Shown: in pieces, positions 16,990 through 23,918 of the stretch
Layout: each line of letters starts with the position of its first letter
Position numbering within the stretch: the stretch's first letter is position 1
From: Lactococcus protaetiae
Lineage (GTDB): Bacteria > Bacillota > Bacilli > Lactobacillales > Streptococcaceae
Reading direction: 5' to 3'
Assembly (NCBI RefSeq): GCF_006965445.1
Contig: NZ_CP041356.1
Coordinates: 620,001-684,000, forward strand
DNA length: 64,000 nucleotides
Notes under the pieces: generated by a model
Told to the model about the DNA's origin: nothing
What the model saw: the letters and a program-made list of their open reading frames with translations, nothing else
Database searches by the model: none
Made by a program: the position numbers and the translations under genes

Positions 16990-17151
16990 TTAGATTTTCT
17001 TTTTTCTAAACGTGGAACGGTAATTCCAATTATTAGAGACGGTTACACGATATCCACCTTTTACACGTTCAGGTGAGTGACAATAGCCTGAATCAAGCCA
17101 TCTTTGCAGGCGCTTTATGTCATTGCTTATGATTTGAACGCTACCCGTCAT
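16990..17151 (-). CDS. Possible 53-residue helix-turn-helix-like protein
   Basis: An ORF of 54 codons reading from ATG 17151 (MTGSVQIISNDIKRLQRW) to TAA at 16990. It contains a helix (NDIKRLQRWLDSGY) followed by SPERVKGGYRVTVSNNW and a basic tail (FRKKKI). This resembles the second half of small MerR/Xis-like DNA-binding proteins. The Shine-Dalgarno (CGAGG) is close to the ATG and weak. It lies in the 376-bp gap between the 90-residue gene and the coupling-protein remnant, which otherwise holds nothing I can name. Confidence 0.4.
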   Translation of the reverse strand: MTGSVQIISNDIKRLQRWLDSGYCHSPERVKGGYRVTVSNNWNYRSTFRKKKI

Positions 17152-17175
17152 CCTCGAAGAGTAACGTTAATTGTT

Positions 17176-18543
17176 TCATAAATATTCCCCTTTCATATAG
17201 TGAGCAAGCGTTTTACGAATATTTACACCGTCTGCAAGTTTAGGAGTGAGGAATAAGGTTGGTTTTCCTGATTCTCCCTTGGCATAACCATAATATTTAG
17301 TATGAGGTGGTGGCTTTTGTAAATCTGTTGTTTCGAACATCATGCGTGCATTTTCTGGGTCTATCTCTCTCCCCTCAGTGGCAAGTGCAATATTAATCAT
17401 GGTGGAACGTATAAGACCAGGAAGGTAAGCCGTATCCGCACGCATTGCCGTTATCCATAAAAAACAGCCAAGTTGCCTACCTTTAGTAATGCAACGTACG
17501 AGCAGACTGGTTATCTCGTTAGCAATCTTCTTATCTATTATTTTAGCTTGCTCAATGAGGTCGATATATTCATCAAAGAATAACCAGCACGGGGGAATCC
17601 TAACGTATGATAATCTGCGTCAAGTCTTAGACTTGCATTATCGAGGAGCTTTCCTCGTCGTGTAATTTCTTCATAGAAATCGTTAAGTAAGACTAATGCA
17701 CTCTCAGGAGAGTTTGCAAATGTTTCAGAACCATTGTTTGGAACTGAATGACGGAGGCTAAATAATGACCCACCTTTTGGATCTATGACTCTCAAATTTT
17801 TATATCCATCATTTTGTATAATGAAAATGTCACGAGCTGAGGTCAGGATTCGAAGATATGTCAGGGCTGCCTTGCCTACCCCACTAGCTCCAGTAAGATA
17901 GACGTGAAAGTCGTCAATATCTAATTCATCAGAGAGTTTAAATGTCAAAATCAATCTCCCTTCGTACTGGTTTTCTGTAACTAAGTTCAAAGACATAGTG
18001 TCCAGCGACTTCGTCATCTTCTATCCAGCTTCTTAAAGGAATATTGAATCTTTCAGAAAGTTTGCGACCAATACGGGCGGGCTCGTTTTCCTCAAGATAA
18101 CCGTTAGAGTAAAAAATAATCCTCAACTTATCAGTAGATTTCTTGTAGTTTATGTTAACGATGTATCGTATTTCTACACCATCAGGAACAAATTCATCTG
18201 CAAAGAGTTTTAACTGGTGTTTTATTCGAATCCAACGAATCGGACTTTTTGCGGATTTTAGCCAGTCTATTGTCATTATTATTGATGTAATAATTAAAAC
18301 GATTACGATAATAACTGTTAAGAAAGATTTCAACAAAAGCAATAAGGGTTGAATAATAGGGAAAATATTTTTTGGAATAAGCAGAAATTGTAAGAGCATG
18401 GAAACCACAAAAATGAGTATTCCGTACATTTCAACTATATTGATTGATTTTTGTACTTCTGGATTTTCAGAGTTTCTATTTAACTTACGAACTTTAGGCA
18501 TTGGTTTGTACCACAATCTAAAATTAACATTCATAAATATCAA
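17176..18543 (-). pseudogene. tcpA: TcpA/FtsK-type coupling protein, broken by two frameshifts
   Basis: Three consecutive minus-strand frames together make one TcpA-like protein of ~450 residues. The first piece (17938-18543) has two membrane segments (YGILIFVVSMLLQFLLIP; LLLLKSFLTVIIVIVLII). The second (17538-18017) holds DDFHVYLTGASGVGKAALTY and DPKGGSLFSL. The third reads WLFFDEYIDLIEQ (Walker B) in a frame that runs on into the ORF at 17176-17445. The second break is in a run of five C at ~17588-17592; one more base would restore the frame. Walker A ends GKA, lacking the usual Thr/Ser after Lys. Intact homologues hand DNA to the conjugation channel, so mobilization by this copy is doubtful. 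Either the gene has decayed or the sequence has errors. Confidence 0.8.
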
Positions 18544-18630
18544 TTAAAGACTTTTCCTTTCTTTTGTCCCTCTTGTCAAGGTACGAGATTAAAAGCACAA
18601 AAAAAGAGAGAAGCTATCTCTCGATTTAAT

Positions 18631-19002
18631 TTATTTTTGCCTCATTAACCTAGAGGCGCGTACTATCATTTTTATAACAAAAGATATATATACTCGTCCC
18701 TCTATATATTTGCTTAACTCTACTTTTATTTTTTGGAAACCGTTATAGGCATCATCGCTTAATGTTAGGTTTGTTTTTAATTCTGGTTCTTCTTTTGGAA
18801 TAAAGCCTTTTTGAGTATTGCTCTTATATTCTGAAATAACTTTTTCCCAATCGTTGAATGTTTCAATATCTCGGTATGCTTGATTAACAACATCTCCATT
18901 AGTGAATTGTCGGTCACCGTGATTTTCCTCTTCTAAGATTTGTTTTAAGTCGTTAATATCATTTTTAGTACTCTGAGCTAATCGAACACTTAATTTTTTC
19001 AT
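18631..19002 (-). CDS. Orphan 123-residue protein at head of the element's minus operon
   Basis: It starts MKKLSVRLAQSTKNDIND behind a clear AGAGAGG Shine-Dalgarno. It is charged and helical, with a second block KTNLTLSDDAYNGFQKIKVELSKYIEGR and a basic C-terminus (VIKMIVRASRLMRQK). The KLSVRLAQSTKNDINDL opening followed by a similar LTLSDDAYNGFQKIK unit suggests two ribbon-helix-helix-like repeats of the kind that bind oriT or a promoter, but this is only a pattern. It is the first gene of the minus-strand transfer/replication operon, divergent from the cargo operon. Confidence 0.6.
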   Translation of the reverse strand: MKKLSVRLAQSTKNDINDLKQILEEENHGDRQFTNGDVVNQAYRDIETFNDWEKVISEYKSNTQKGFIPKEEPELKTNLTLSDDAYNGFQKIKVELSKYIEGRVYISFVIKMIVRASRLMRQK

Positions 19003-19248
19003 TATTTTGACCTCTCTTCAATTAAGTTTATCAAATGTATAGAAAAATGTCCACTTAATAGATGGACATATTCCAATTTTATTAAGTAGTCATTCGACCT
19101 ATTTATTAGCATTACTTGTAACCGTATCTTTAATATTTGCAATATCAGTAGTATTTTTAGTTGTGAGTGTATTCAAGGTATCAATATCTTTTTAATTTTT
19201 TTATAAATTTGTCAAATATTTTATACCGAGCAAAAAAATAATATCTTG

Positions 19249-19277
19249 TTGCAATAAAAGTTTTTTTGTGTTACTAT
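19249..19277 (+). promoter_or_regulatory. Promoter of the cargo operon
   Basis: TTGCAA (19249-19254), a 17-nt spacer and TACTAT (19272-19277) with an extended TGT. The transcript would start ~15 nt before the regulator's Shine-Dalgarno (GAAAGAGG). The remaining 19003-19248 is AT-rich and shows no gene. Confidence 0.7.
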
Positions 19278-19297
19278 ACTAACAGAAAGAGGTATCC

Positions 19298-19738
19298 ATG
19301 AATAATAATCCTCCACAAATTCAATATTTACAAGAAAACTTACAATCTATTCGAAAAATTGCAAAGTGGACTGCAGAAGATTTGAGTAAAAAAATTGGTG
19401 TTACCAAACAAACGATTAGTAATTTAGAAAATAATCGTACAAGAATGAATCTTACACAGTATATTGCAATTCGAGCAGTCCTAGAATACGAAGTTGAAAA
19501 AAATAAAGAAAATGTTCTTCTTCCTCAGGTTCTTAATGTTATTTTTGATGATGAGAATTCACAATTTTCAAGGGAAGCACATGAAAATACTGAAATAAAA
19601 GACAAAATTTCTATGATTGGAGCTGCTGTAGCTGCTGGTATTACCATAACCTCTATTATGAGTATGATTTCACCGCTATCAAGTACTTCCTCAACACTTC
19701 CTAAAGTCCCAAATTGGCTAAAAAATATACTGAAATAA
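19298..19738 (+). CDS. XRE-family regulator with C-terminal membrane segment
   Basis: A 146-residue protein. Residues ~10-65 are a lambda-repressor-like HTH (LQSIRKIAKWTAEDLSKKIGVTKQTISNLENNRTRMNL, i.e. helix-2 DLSKKIGV and recognition helix KQTISNLENNR). Residues ~110-130 form a hydrophobic Ala/Ile/Met stretch (MIGAAVAAGITITSIMSMI). A membrane-tethered repressor is therefore possible. It is the first gene of a three-gene operon and probably controls that operon. The next gene starts 10 nt downstream. A DNA-binding protein paired with a membrane-active protein recalls toxin-antitoxin or phage-exclusion modules. Confidence 0.75.
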   Translation: MNNNPPQIQYLQENLQSIRKIAKWTAEDLSKKIGVTKQTISNLENNRTRMNLTQYIAIRAVLEYEVEKNKENVLLPQVLNVIFDDENSQFSREAHENTEIKDKISMIGAAVAAGITITSIMSMISPLSSTSSTLPKVPNWLKNILK

Positions 19739-19748
19739 GGAGAAAACC

Positions 19749-20822
19749 ATGACTAATCAAGATATTATAAAAAATTTTCAACTCTCTACTAAGCAAACTG
19801 AGATTCTATATAATTTCGAAAAATTAAAAGTTGAAGCAGACATCAAAATTGAAAAAGATGATAAAATAAAATCTCTTAAAATAAACTGGCTGTTAGACTG
19901 GGAAGCTGGAATTTCAGATTTTTTCAAAAGTATCTCCCTTCAAAGTCCTGAAATTAGTTGGTATACAGATGTTTCAGAACTTAATAAACAGATAGAAGCT
20001 GAGTTTTTAGGTGAGCCAAATAGCATCTGGTATGATTTAGTTCTCCTTGAAGTTGTCCTTTTTGTTCCATATTATCCTTTAAATTCAGAAAAAGAAGAAA
20101 TTAAGAAATTTAAAAAAGTGAATTATAAGAAATCTGAATGGTTAGATTTTATTGTTTACTCTCAAAAACATTCAGATTCGGATTTGTTAAAGAGATACAA
20201 AAAAACTTATAAAAAATCCATTAGCCGAATGAAAGGAACGAAGGAAAAAATCATCATTTCACTTCTTGTTACCTCTCTCATAACTGCACTTACGGCTGGA
20301 ACGGCAACATTTTTTGCTCCAGCAATTGCAGCTTCATTATTTGGAAGTGAATTCACAGGACTATCTGGAGTTGCCTTGACAAATGCAACATTAGCCTATA
20401 TTGGTGGTGGTGCAATCGTGACTGGTGGTGCGGGAATGCTTGGAGGTACAAGCATCATTGCTGGAGGCGGTGCAATTCTTGGATTAGCAGGCGGAGGCTT
20501 AACTACCTCAGCTGTAACAATTTCAAAACTTTTGACAACACCCGAAGAGAATCTTATCCAGACTGCTAAAATAGAAGTTGTCATCAAGGAAATATTAGCT
20601 AATAAGAGAAAAGATATTGCTTTAGCAGAAAAAACACTGAACTCAATTCAAGAGAGTATCAACTCCTTGAACTTCAGACTTAATGAACTCGATATTAAAG
20701 AAAATAAACAAGAAATCAAAAATATTGAAAAATCAATTAAGCAAATGAACAAAGCACAAGCTGAGCTTCGAAAATTCGTTTCTAGCTTTAAAATTGGACT
20801 TTCAAGGGAGAATGAGGAATAA
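19749..20822 (+). CDS. Glycine-zipper membrane protein with coiled-coil tail
   Basis: A 357-residue protein not matched to a known family. Residues ~1-160 are soluble, acidic and aromatic (WLLDWEAGISDFFKS, PNSIWYDLVLLEV). Residues ~165-265 are membrane-prone: a hydrophobic helix (IIISLLVTSLITALTAG), then a dense glycine-zipper run of GGG/GxxxG units (YIGGGAIVTGGAGMLGG; GGGAILGLAGGGLTTS). Residues ~280-355 are a long charged coiled coil with LNSIQESINSLNFRLNEL. Glycine zippers of this sort occur in pore-forming toxins and membrane-permeabilising effectors. The upstream HTH gene and the mobile-element setting make a toxin or abortive-infection effector plausible, but untested. Confidence 0.65.
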   Translation: MTNQDIIKNFQLSTKQTEILYNFEKLKVEADIKIEKDDKIKSLKINWLLDWEAGISDFFKSISLQSPEISWYTDVSELNKQIEAEFLGEPNSIWYDLVLLEVVLFVPYYPLNSEKEEIKKFKKVNYKKSEWLDFIVYSQKHSDSDLLKRYKKTYKKSISRMKGTKEKIIISLLVTSLITALTAGTATFFAPAIAASLFGSEFTGLSGVALTNATLAYIGGGAIVTGGAGMLGGTSIIAGGGAILGLAGGGLTTSAVTISKLLTTPEENLIQTAKIEVVIKEILANKRKDIALAEKTLNSIQESINSLNFRLNELDIKENKQEIKNIEKSIKQMNKAQAELRKFVSSFKIGLSRENEE

Positions 20823-20823
20823 A

Positions 20824-21165
20824 ATGATTTCTAACGAACAAATTGCTCATGATTTAGTAATGGTTTATCTTAATAATAAGTATGGTGTGGATGTTATTGG
20901 GGATTTTGATGTGTATTCAGATTCAGAGAGAAATGTTTATGGTTCTGGAAAAGTTAAAACGAACAGATTTTCTGAACCAGCTGAAAAATTAGAAATGAGA
21001 AAAGTTCCAACTGGAAAAAAATATTTTGGTTTGATTAATGAAACTAAAAAAGTTCCAACAGGTAATACACTCTATCCAATGGATGATGTTTTTATAAAAA
21101 TTATCCAAGATTATCGGAAAGCTTATTCTCGTTTTCTGTCATTACTTACTGGTAGTGTTGAATAG
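20824..21165 (+). CDS. Small soluble protein, third gene of the cargo operon
   Basis: A 113-residue protein. I chose ATG 20824 (MISNEQIAHDLVMVYL) because it follows the previous stop by 1 nt and has GGGAGAATGAGG upstream; an earlier in-frame ATG lies inside the previous gene. It carries a near-repeat of RKVPTGKKYFGL and KKVPTGNTLYP. It has no membrane segment or known catalytic motif. Tight coupling to the glycine-zipper gene suggests it belongs to the same system, for example as an antidote or partner. I do not recognise the family. Confidence 0.6.
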   Translation: MISNEQIAHDLVMVYLNNKYGVDVIGDFDVYSDSERNVYGSGKVKTNRFSEPAEKLEMRKVPTGKKYFGLINETKKVPTGNTLYPMDDVFIKIIQDYRKAYSRFLSLLTGSVE

Positions 21166-21185
21166 GTCTAACAACTTACAAAAAT

Positions 21186-21231
21186 AAAAAACTTACTTAC
21201 GAAAATTAGCTTTTTGTAAGTAAGTTTTTTA
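21186..21231 (+). terminator. Terminator of the cargo operon
   Basis: AAAAAACTTACTTAC and its complement (15 bp) enclose a 15-nt loop, with T at the end. It is probably bidirectional. Confidence 0.85.
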
Positions 21232-21409
21232 TAAATTTATTGTTTATTTTTCAAAATCGGAACTTCATATAATGATGGAAGATGATTTGACCAAGTTTTG
21301 ACCAAAACTAATCCTTTTGGTTATTATAGAATTAATATTTTACTTCATAAATTGCTATAAAGAGGGGATTGAATAGATAAACATACTTACCGATTAGCTA
21401 ATTGGCGTT

Positions 21410-21426
21410 TTGCATATTCATCATGG
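21410..21426. repeat. Right attachment site (17-bp core)
   Basis: TTGCATATTCATCATGG. The bases to its right (21427-21460) carry, on the minus strand, AATGAGGTAAGATTCCC directly before ATG. This is what a native ybaB Shine-Dalgarno and start would look like, so it is the displaced ybaB leader. Confidence 0.85.
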
Positions 21427-21502
21427 GAATCTTACCTCATTTGGAATTTTCGTTAAAAATAAAAGTTTTCAACACTCTCTTATTTTATCATAAAAAAGGG
21501 AA

Positions 21503-21527
21503 TAAAAAACTCAGCCTTAGCCGAGTC
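21503..21527 (-). terminator. tRNA-Leu terminator (minus strand)
   Basis: On the minus strand ACTCGGC pairs with GCTGAGT (one mismatch) around a 4-nt loop, followed by six T. It lies just downstream of tRNA-Leu. Confidence 0.75.
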
Positions 21528-21535
21528 ATCCGAGT

Positions 21536-21620
21536 GCGGTGGGAGGGACTTGAACCCTCACGACCTAAAGCGGTCACAGGATCCTTAATCCTGCGCGTCT
21601 GCCAATTCCGCCACCACCGC
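21536..21620 (-). tRNA. tRNA-Leu (anticodon AAG)
   Basis: An 85-nt class II tRNA. The acceptor GCGGTGG pairs with CCACCGC-type ends, the D arm and long variable arm are present, and the T arm has GGTTCAAGTCC. The anticodon stem CAGGA/TCCTG encloses loop TTAAGGA, giving anticodon AAG (T33, G37), which reads CUU. Confidence 0.93.
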
Positions 21621-21700
21621 AAAACAGTACTTTAATATAGTACCATTTTTGATATAAACTGTCAAGAATAAAGTGGAAAGTTACTGACAGCTATATTGCC

Positions 21701-22651
21701 TTATTGGCCAGTACTGACAGGATTGTATTTGTTCATAAATTTAGAGACAGTTGAGCGATATAAAGTTGGATTCGTTTCAAAGGATTTGGCGTGAGCGGCT
21801 CCTTTTACAATAAGTAATGCTTTAGGAACATTACTTTTGACTGCTTTATAATTATCATAAACCATGCGAGTAGGGACATAAGTGTCTTTACTTCCGTGAA
21901 TGAATAAGATAGGAAGTTTGTCTTTAGCTAAAGCTTTTGTAGCACTAGCCTCTTGGAAGAACCATCCTTGACGTATCTTACTTTCGAGGGAAACGCTATA
22001 AACAAGGGGAAATGCTGGGACATTGTATCCAACTTTTCCTTGATAAGTAATCTCGTCCCAAGCATTGTCATAACCACAGTCTTCGATGATACTTTTGACT
22101 GTTTTAGGTAGTGTTTTTTCACCAGAGGCCATCATAACAGTAGAAGCGCCCATTGATAGACCGTAGAGAGTAATTTCGCTTTGAGGATTTTTATTTGTTA
22201 GATAGTTTGCCCATGCAATAACATCATATTTATCGTGAAATCCAAAGCTGATAAACTCTCCTTGTGATTGTCCAGCTCCTCGATTATCGGGCATTAAGAC
22301 ATTATAACCTAACTGATGAAAAAGTTCGCCATACTGACGCATTGCTGACTTGTCTTGCCGAAATCCATGAACAACGATGACAGTTTTGTCAGTGACTTTA
22401 TTGGCAGGCACATACCAAGCATCAAGTTTTAGTTTATCATTCTTAATCGTCACAGTTGTTTTGGGTAACATATTAAAGTTTTTAACTAGAGCATAGTTGG
22501 GACTCGTCGTTTTGACCTGACTGATAGGATTATCGTTTCTTACACAAGCTACTCGGTAGAAATATAAAGTTGCTCCGATATCAGCGATGATAAGTAGAGC
22601 GAAAATTCCAATTAACCATTGCCGTATTCGTTTTTTTGTCAATTTTTTCAT
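21701..22651 (-). CDS. Membrane-anchored alpha/beta hydrolase
   Basis: A 316-residue protein with one N-terminal signal-anchor (RQWLIGIFALLIIADIGATLYF), so the catalytic domain is probably outside the membrane. The fold shows VIVVHGFRQDKSAM (oxyanion region, ~95), the nucleophile elbow LYGLSMGAST (~170), FIHGSKDTYVP (Asp, ~255) and AAHAKSF (His, ~290): a complete Ser-Asp-His triad. This matches the YqkD/BAAT-like peptidase/esterase family of lactic bacteria. The substrate is unknown. It is monocistronic, read toward tRNA-Leu. Confidence 0.88.
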   Translation of the reverse strand: MKKLTKKRIRQWLIGIFALLIIADIGATLYFYRVACVRNDNPISQVKTTSPNYALVKNFNMLPKTTVTIKNDKLKLDAWYVPANKVTDKTVIVVHGFRQDKSAMRQYGELFHQLGYNVLMPDNRGAGQSQGEFISFGFHDKYDVIAWANYLTNKNPQSEITLYGLSMGASTVMMASGEKTLPKTVKSIIEDCGYDNAWDEITYQGKVGYNVPAFPLVYSVSLESKIRQGWFFQEASATKALAKDKLPILFIHGSKDTYVPTRMVYDNYKAVKSNVPKALLIVKGAAHAKSFETNPTLYRSTVSKFMNKYNPVSTGQ

Positions 22652-22781
22652 GAAACTTATTATACACGAAAATGGACATAAATACTATATTTGTCTAATT
22701 CTTTGTCTTACGAACGAGCTGAATAAATAGCGATTAGATATTTTAGATAAAATGTGCTAGAATAATAGGAAATAAATAATA

Positions 22782-22860
22782 ACTCCACCGGGAGTAAATC
22801 GTAAAAGCGATTATTTGCATTTCAGTAGGTCTTGGAAGAAATGCAAATAGTCGCTTTTTC
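22782..22860 (+). ncRNA. Guanidine-riboswitch-like leader with intrinsic terminator (guanidine-IV/mepA-like)
   Basis: A promoter-like TGCTAGAAT (-10 at 22758-22763) is followed by hairpin P1, ACTCC-ACCG-GGAGT (22782-22795), and a long terminator stem of 18 bp (22806-22823 with 22838-22855) followed by TTTTT. The terminator loop AGTAGGTCTTGGA carries GGT, complementary to ACC in the P1 loop, so a loop-loop contact is possible. The downstream gene is a Gdx/SugE-type guanidinium exporter. Two hairpins with a kissing loop and a terminator match what I recall of the guanidine-IV class; the class is inferred. Confidence 0.6.
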
Positions 22861-22879
22861 TTATATGGAGGAAGAAAAA

Positions 22880-23200
22880 ATGACATGGTTATACTTATTA
22901 TTAGCGGGTATTTTTGAAGTAGTATGGGCAACCACAATAAAATTAAGTGAAGGTTTTTCCAGTATAAAGTTTTCTGTTATGACTGTACTGGGAATGTTTG
23001 CGAGTTTTATTTTTCTAGCCCTTGCGTTAAAGAAACTCCCTTTAGGATTAGCTTATCCGCTATGGACAGGAATTGGTGCTGTAGGGACAATTATAGTCGG
23101 TGTTTTATTATTTAAAGATGAAATACCAGCACTTACATGGGTTTTTGTTGGATTTCTTATCATAGGTATTTTGGGAATCAAGATGACAAGTGGACACTGA
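22880..23200 (+). CDS. gdx: SMR-family guanidinium exporter (Gdx/SugE-like)
   Basis: A 106-residue four-helix SMR protein. I chose ATG 22880 because GGAGGA lies 7 nt upstream; earlier in-frame ATGs fall in the terminator stem. The essential Glu is at residue 13 in GIFEVVWATTIKLSEGF. LPLGLAYPLWTGIGAVGTIIVG is the SugE/Gdx form of TM3. These proteins work as antiparallel dimers exchanging guanidinium for protons; Qac-type relatives export quaternary cations. The attenuator-like leader supports the guanidinium role. It is monocistronic. Confidence 0.88.
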   Translation: MTWLYLLLAGIFEVVWATTIKLSEGFSSIKFSVMTVLGMFASFIFLALALKKLPLGLAYPLWTGIGAVGTIIVGVLLFKDEIPALTWVFVGFLIIGILGIKMTSGH

Positions 23201-23265
23201 GCTGATTTCATTATTATGGGAAGATAATCTAGGGGAAAAATAAATGAGATTAGTTAAGTTTAAAC

Positions 23266-23300
23266 AAAAAAACCTCCTGTTGAGGGTAAACAACAGGAGG
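23266..23300 (-). terminator. Terminator on minus strand (tRNA-Ser transcript)
   Basis: A perfect 10-bp stem CCTCCTGTTG/CAACAGGAGG with an 8-nt loop, and a seven-T run only on the minus strand. It is therefore placed to end the tRNA-Ser transcript. Confidence 0.8.
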
Positions 23301-23402
23301 AAAAGGAGTAAGTATGGTTATCGAAGAATTGTTACTATATGGAAAGTTGGAGACTTGGTAACTCATATGAGATAGGAATTATTCATAAAACCCATCACAT
23401 AA

Positions 23403-23488
23403 GGAGTCAAGGGGATTTGAACCCCTGCGCCGCTTATCACGGTTCGCTGGATTTCGAGTCCAGTGCATTACCACTCTGCCATGGCTCC
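23403..23488 (-). tRNA. tRNA-Ser (anticodon CGA)
   Basis: An 86-nt class II tRNA. The acceptor GGAGCCA pairs with the TGACTCC side (imperfectly at one position), and the variable arm is long. The anticodon stem CTGGA/TCCAG holds loop CTCGAAA, anticodon CGA, reading UCG. The T loop is GTTCAAATC. Confidence 0.9.
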
Positions 23489-23559
23489 ACTCCTTTATTT
23501 AATTATATTATACCATAGTTGATTCGCTTCTTAAAGCAATACGAGATAAGAAAATATGA

Positions 23560-23826
23560 AGTCAAGACTTATTCAGCGGGAGTTTCCTAAAACATTTGTC
23601 CATTTTCTCTAGTCGCTGAAGCGACTGATAAAAGGGCAACTCACAACTGAATTTAAGATACAACTTCACATCTTCGATATGAGGTCACACCTCCGTTTCA
23701 CTTCGTTATCCATTCGCTCTATCTCCCGCTTTGCTCCGCTGTCGATTTCACTAAGCCACTTTAATGGCATAGCGAGCATCGACAGCGGAGCCGTAAAGCG
23801 GAGATAGCATGCGCTTGTTTTGATAA
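23560..23826. repeat. Interspersed mosaic repeat, copy B
   Basis: Modules in order: AGTCAAGACTTATTCAGCGG, CACATCTTCGATATGAGGT, a stretch with an inverted CTATCTCCCGCTTTGC, TAGCGAGCATCGACAGCG, AAAGCGGAGATAGC, and GCGCTTGTTTTGATAAA at the right end. It fills the 430-bp gap between tRNA-Ser and argG. No coding capacity is supported. Confidence 0.75.
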
Positions 23827-23855
23827 AAATAAAAGCGTATATTTATACAAAAATC

Positions 23856-23884
23856 TTGACAAATGAATAAATATGCCATATAAT
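23856..23884 (+). promoter_or_regulatory. argG promoter with ARG-box-like sequence
   Basis: Consensus TTGACA (23856-23861), 17 nt, TATAAT (23879-23884). The spacer reads AATGAATAAATATGCC, close to the left half and centre of an ArgR/AhrC box (TGAATWWWWATTCA). A second AT dyad, GTATATTTATAC, lies at 23836-23847. Arginine repression is likely by analogy. Confidence 0.7.
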
Positions 23885-23918
23885 CGTATTTATATTAATT
23901 TTGAAAGAAGATGAGAAG

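Larger units (their letters stand above)
13736..21426. mobile_element. Decayed integrative mobilizable/conjugative element in the 5' end of ybaB
   Basis: It is bounded by the 17-bp direct repeat TTGCATATTCATCATGG at 13736-13752 and 21410-21426. It contains, right to left on the minus strand, a 123-residue orphan, a broken TcpA/FtsK coupling gene, two small genes, a Rep_trans-like initiator, a DUF3173-like protein and a tyrosine integrase. A plus-strand cargo operon (regulator, glycine-zipper protein, small protein) lies at the right end. Paired TTTGACCA-type repeats just inside both ends (13807-13824, 21286-21304) look like integrase arm sites. The order int-xis-Rep-FtsK resembles ICESt3/Tn916-like elements. 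No T4SS genes are present, so it is an IME or a deleted ICE. Confidence 0.85.

Noticed and set aside
13807-21304. TTTGACCA repeats considered as the attachment cores
   Set aside because: The two copies differ by an insertion and lie inside a longer, exact 17-bp repeat that explains the ybaB junction; they are better seen as arm sites.
21402-21635. 77-codon plus-strand ORF near the right attachment site
   Set aside because: It starts within the displaced ybaB leader and runs antisense through tRNA-Leu. No Shine-Dalgarno and no protein-like pattern.
22782-22860. Guanidine-I (ykkC) or guanidine-II riboswitch
   Set aside because: The long ykkC core and the paired ACGR loops of class II are not present; only a two-hairpin layout compatible with class IV is seen.
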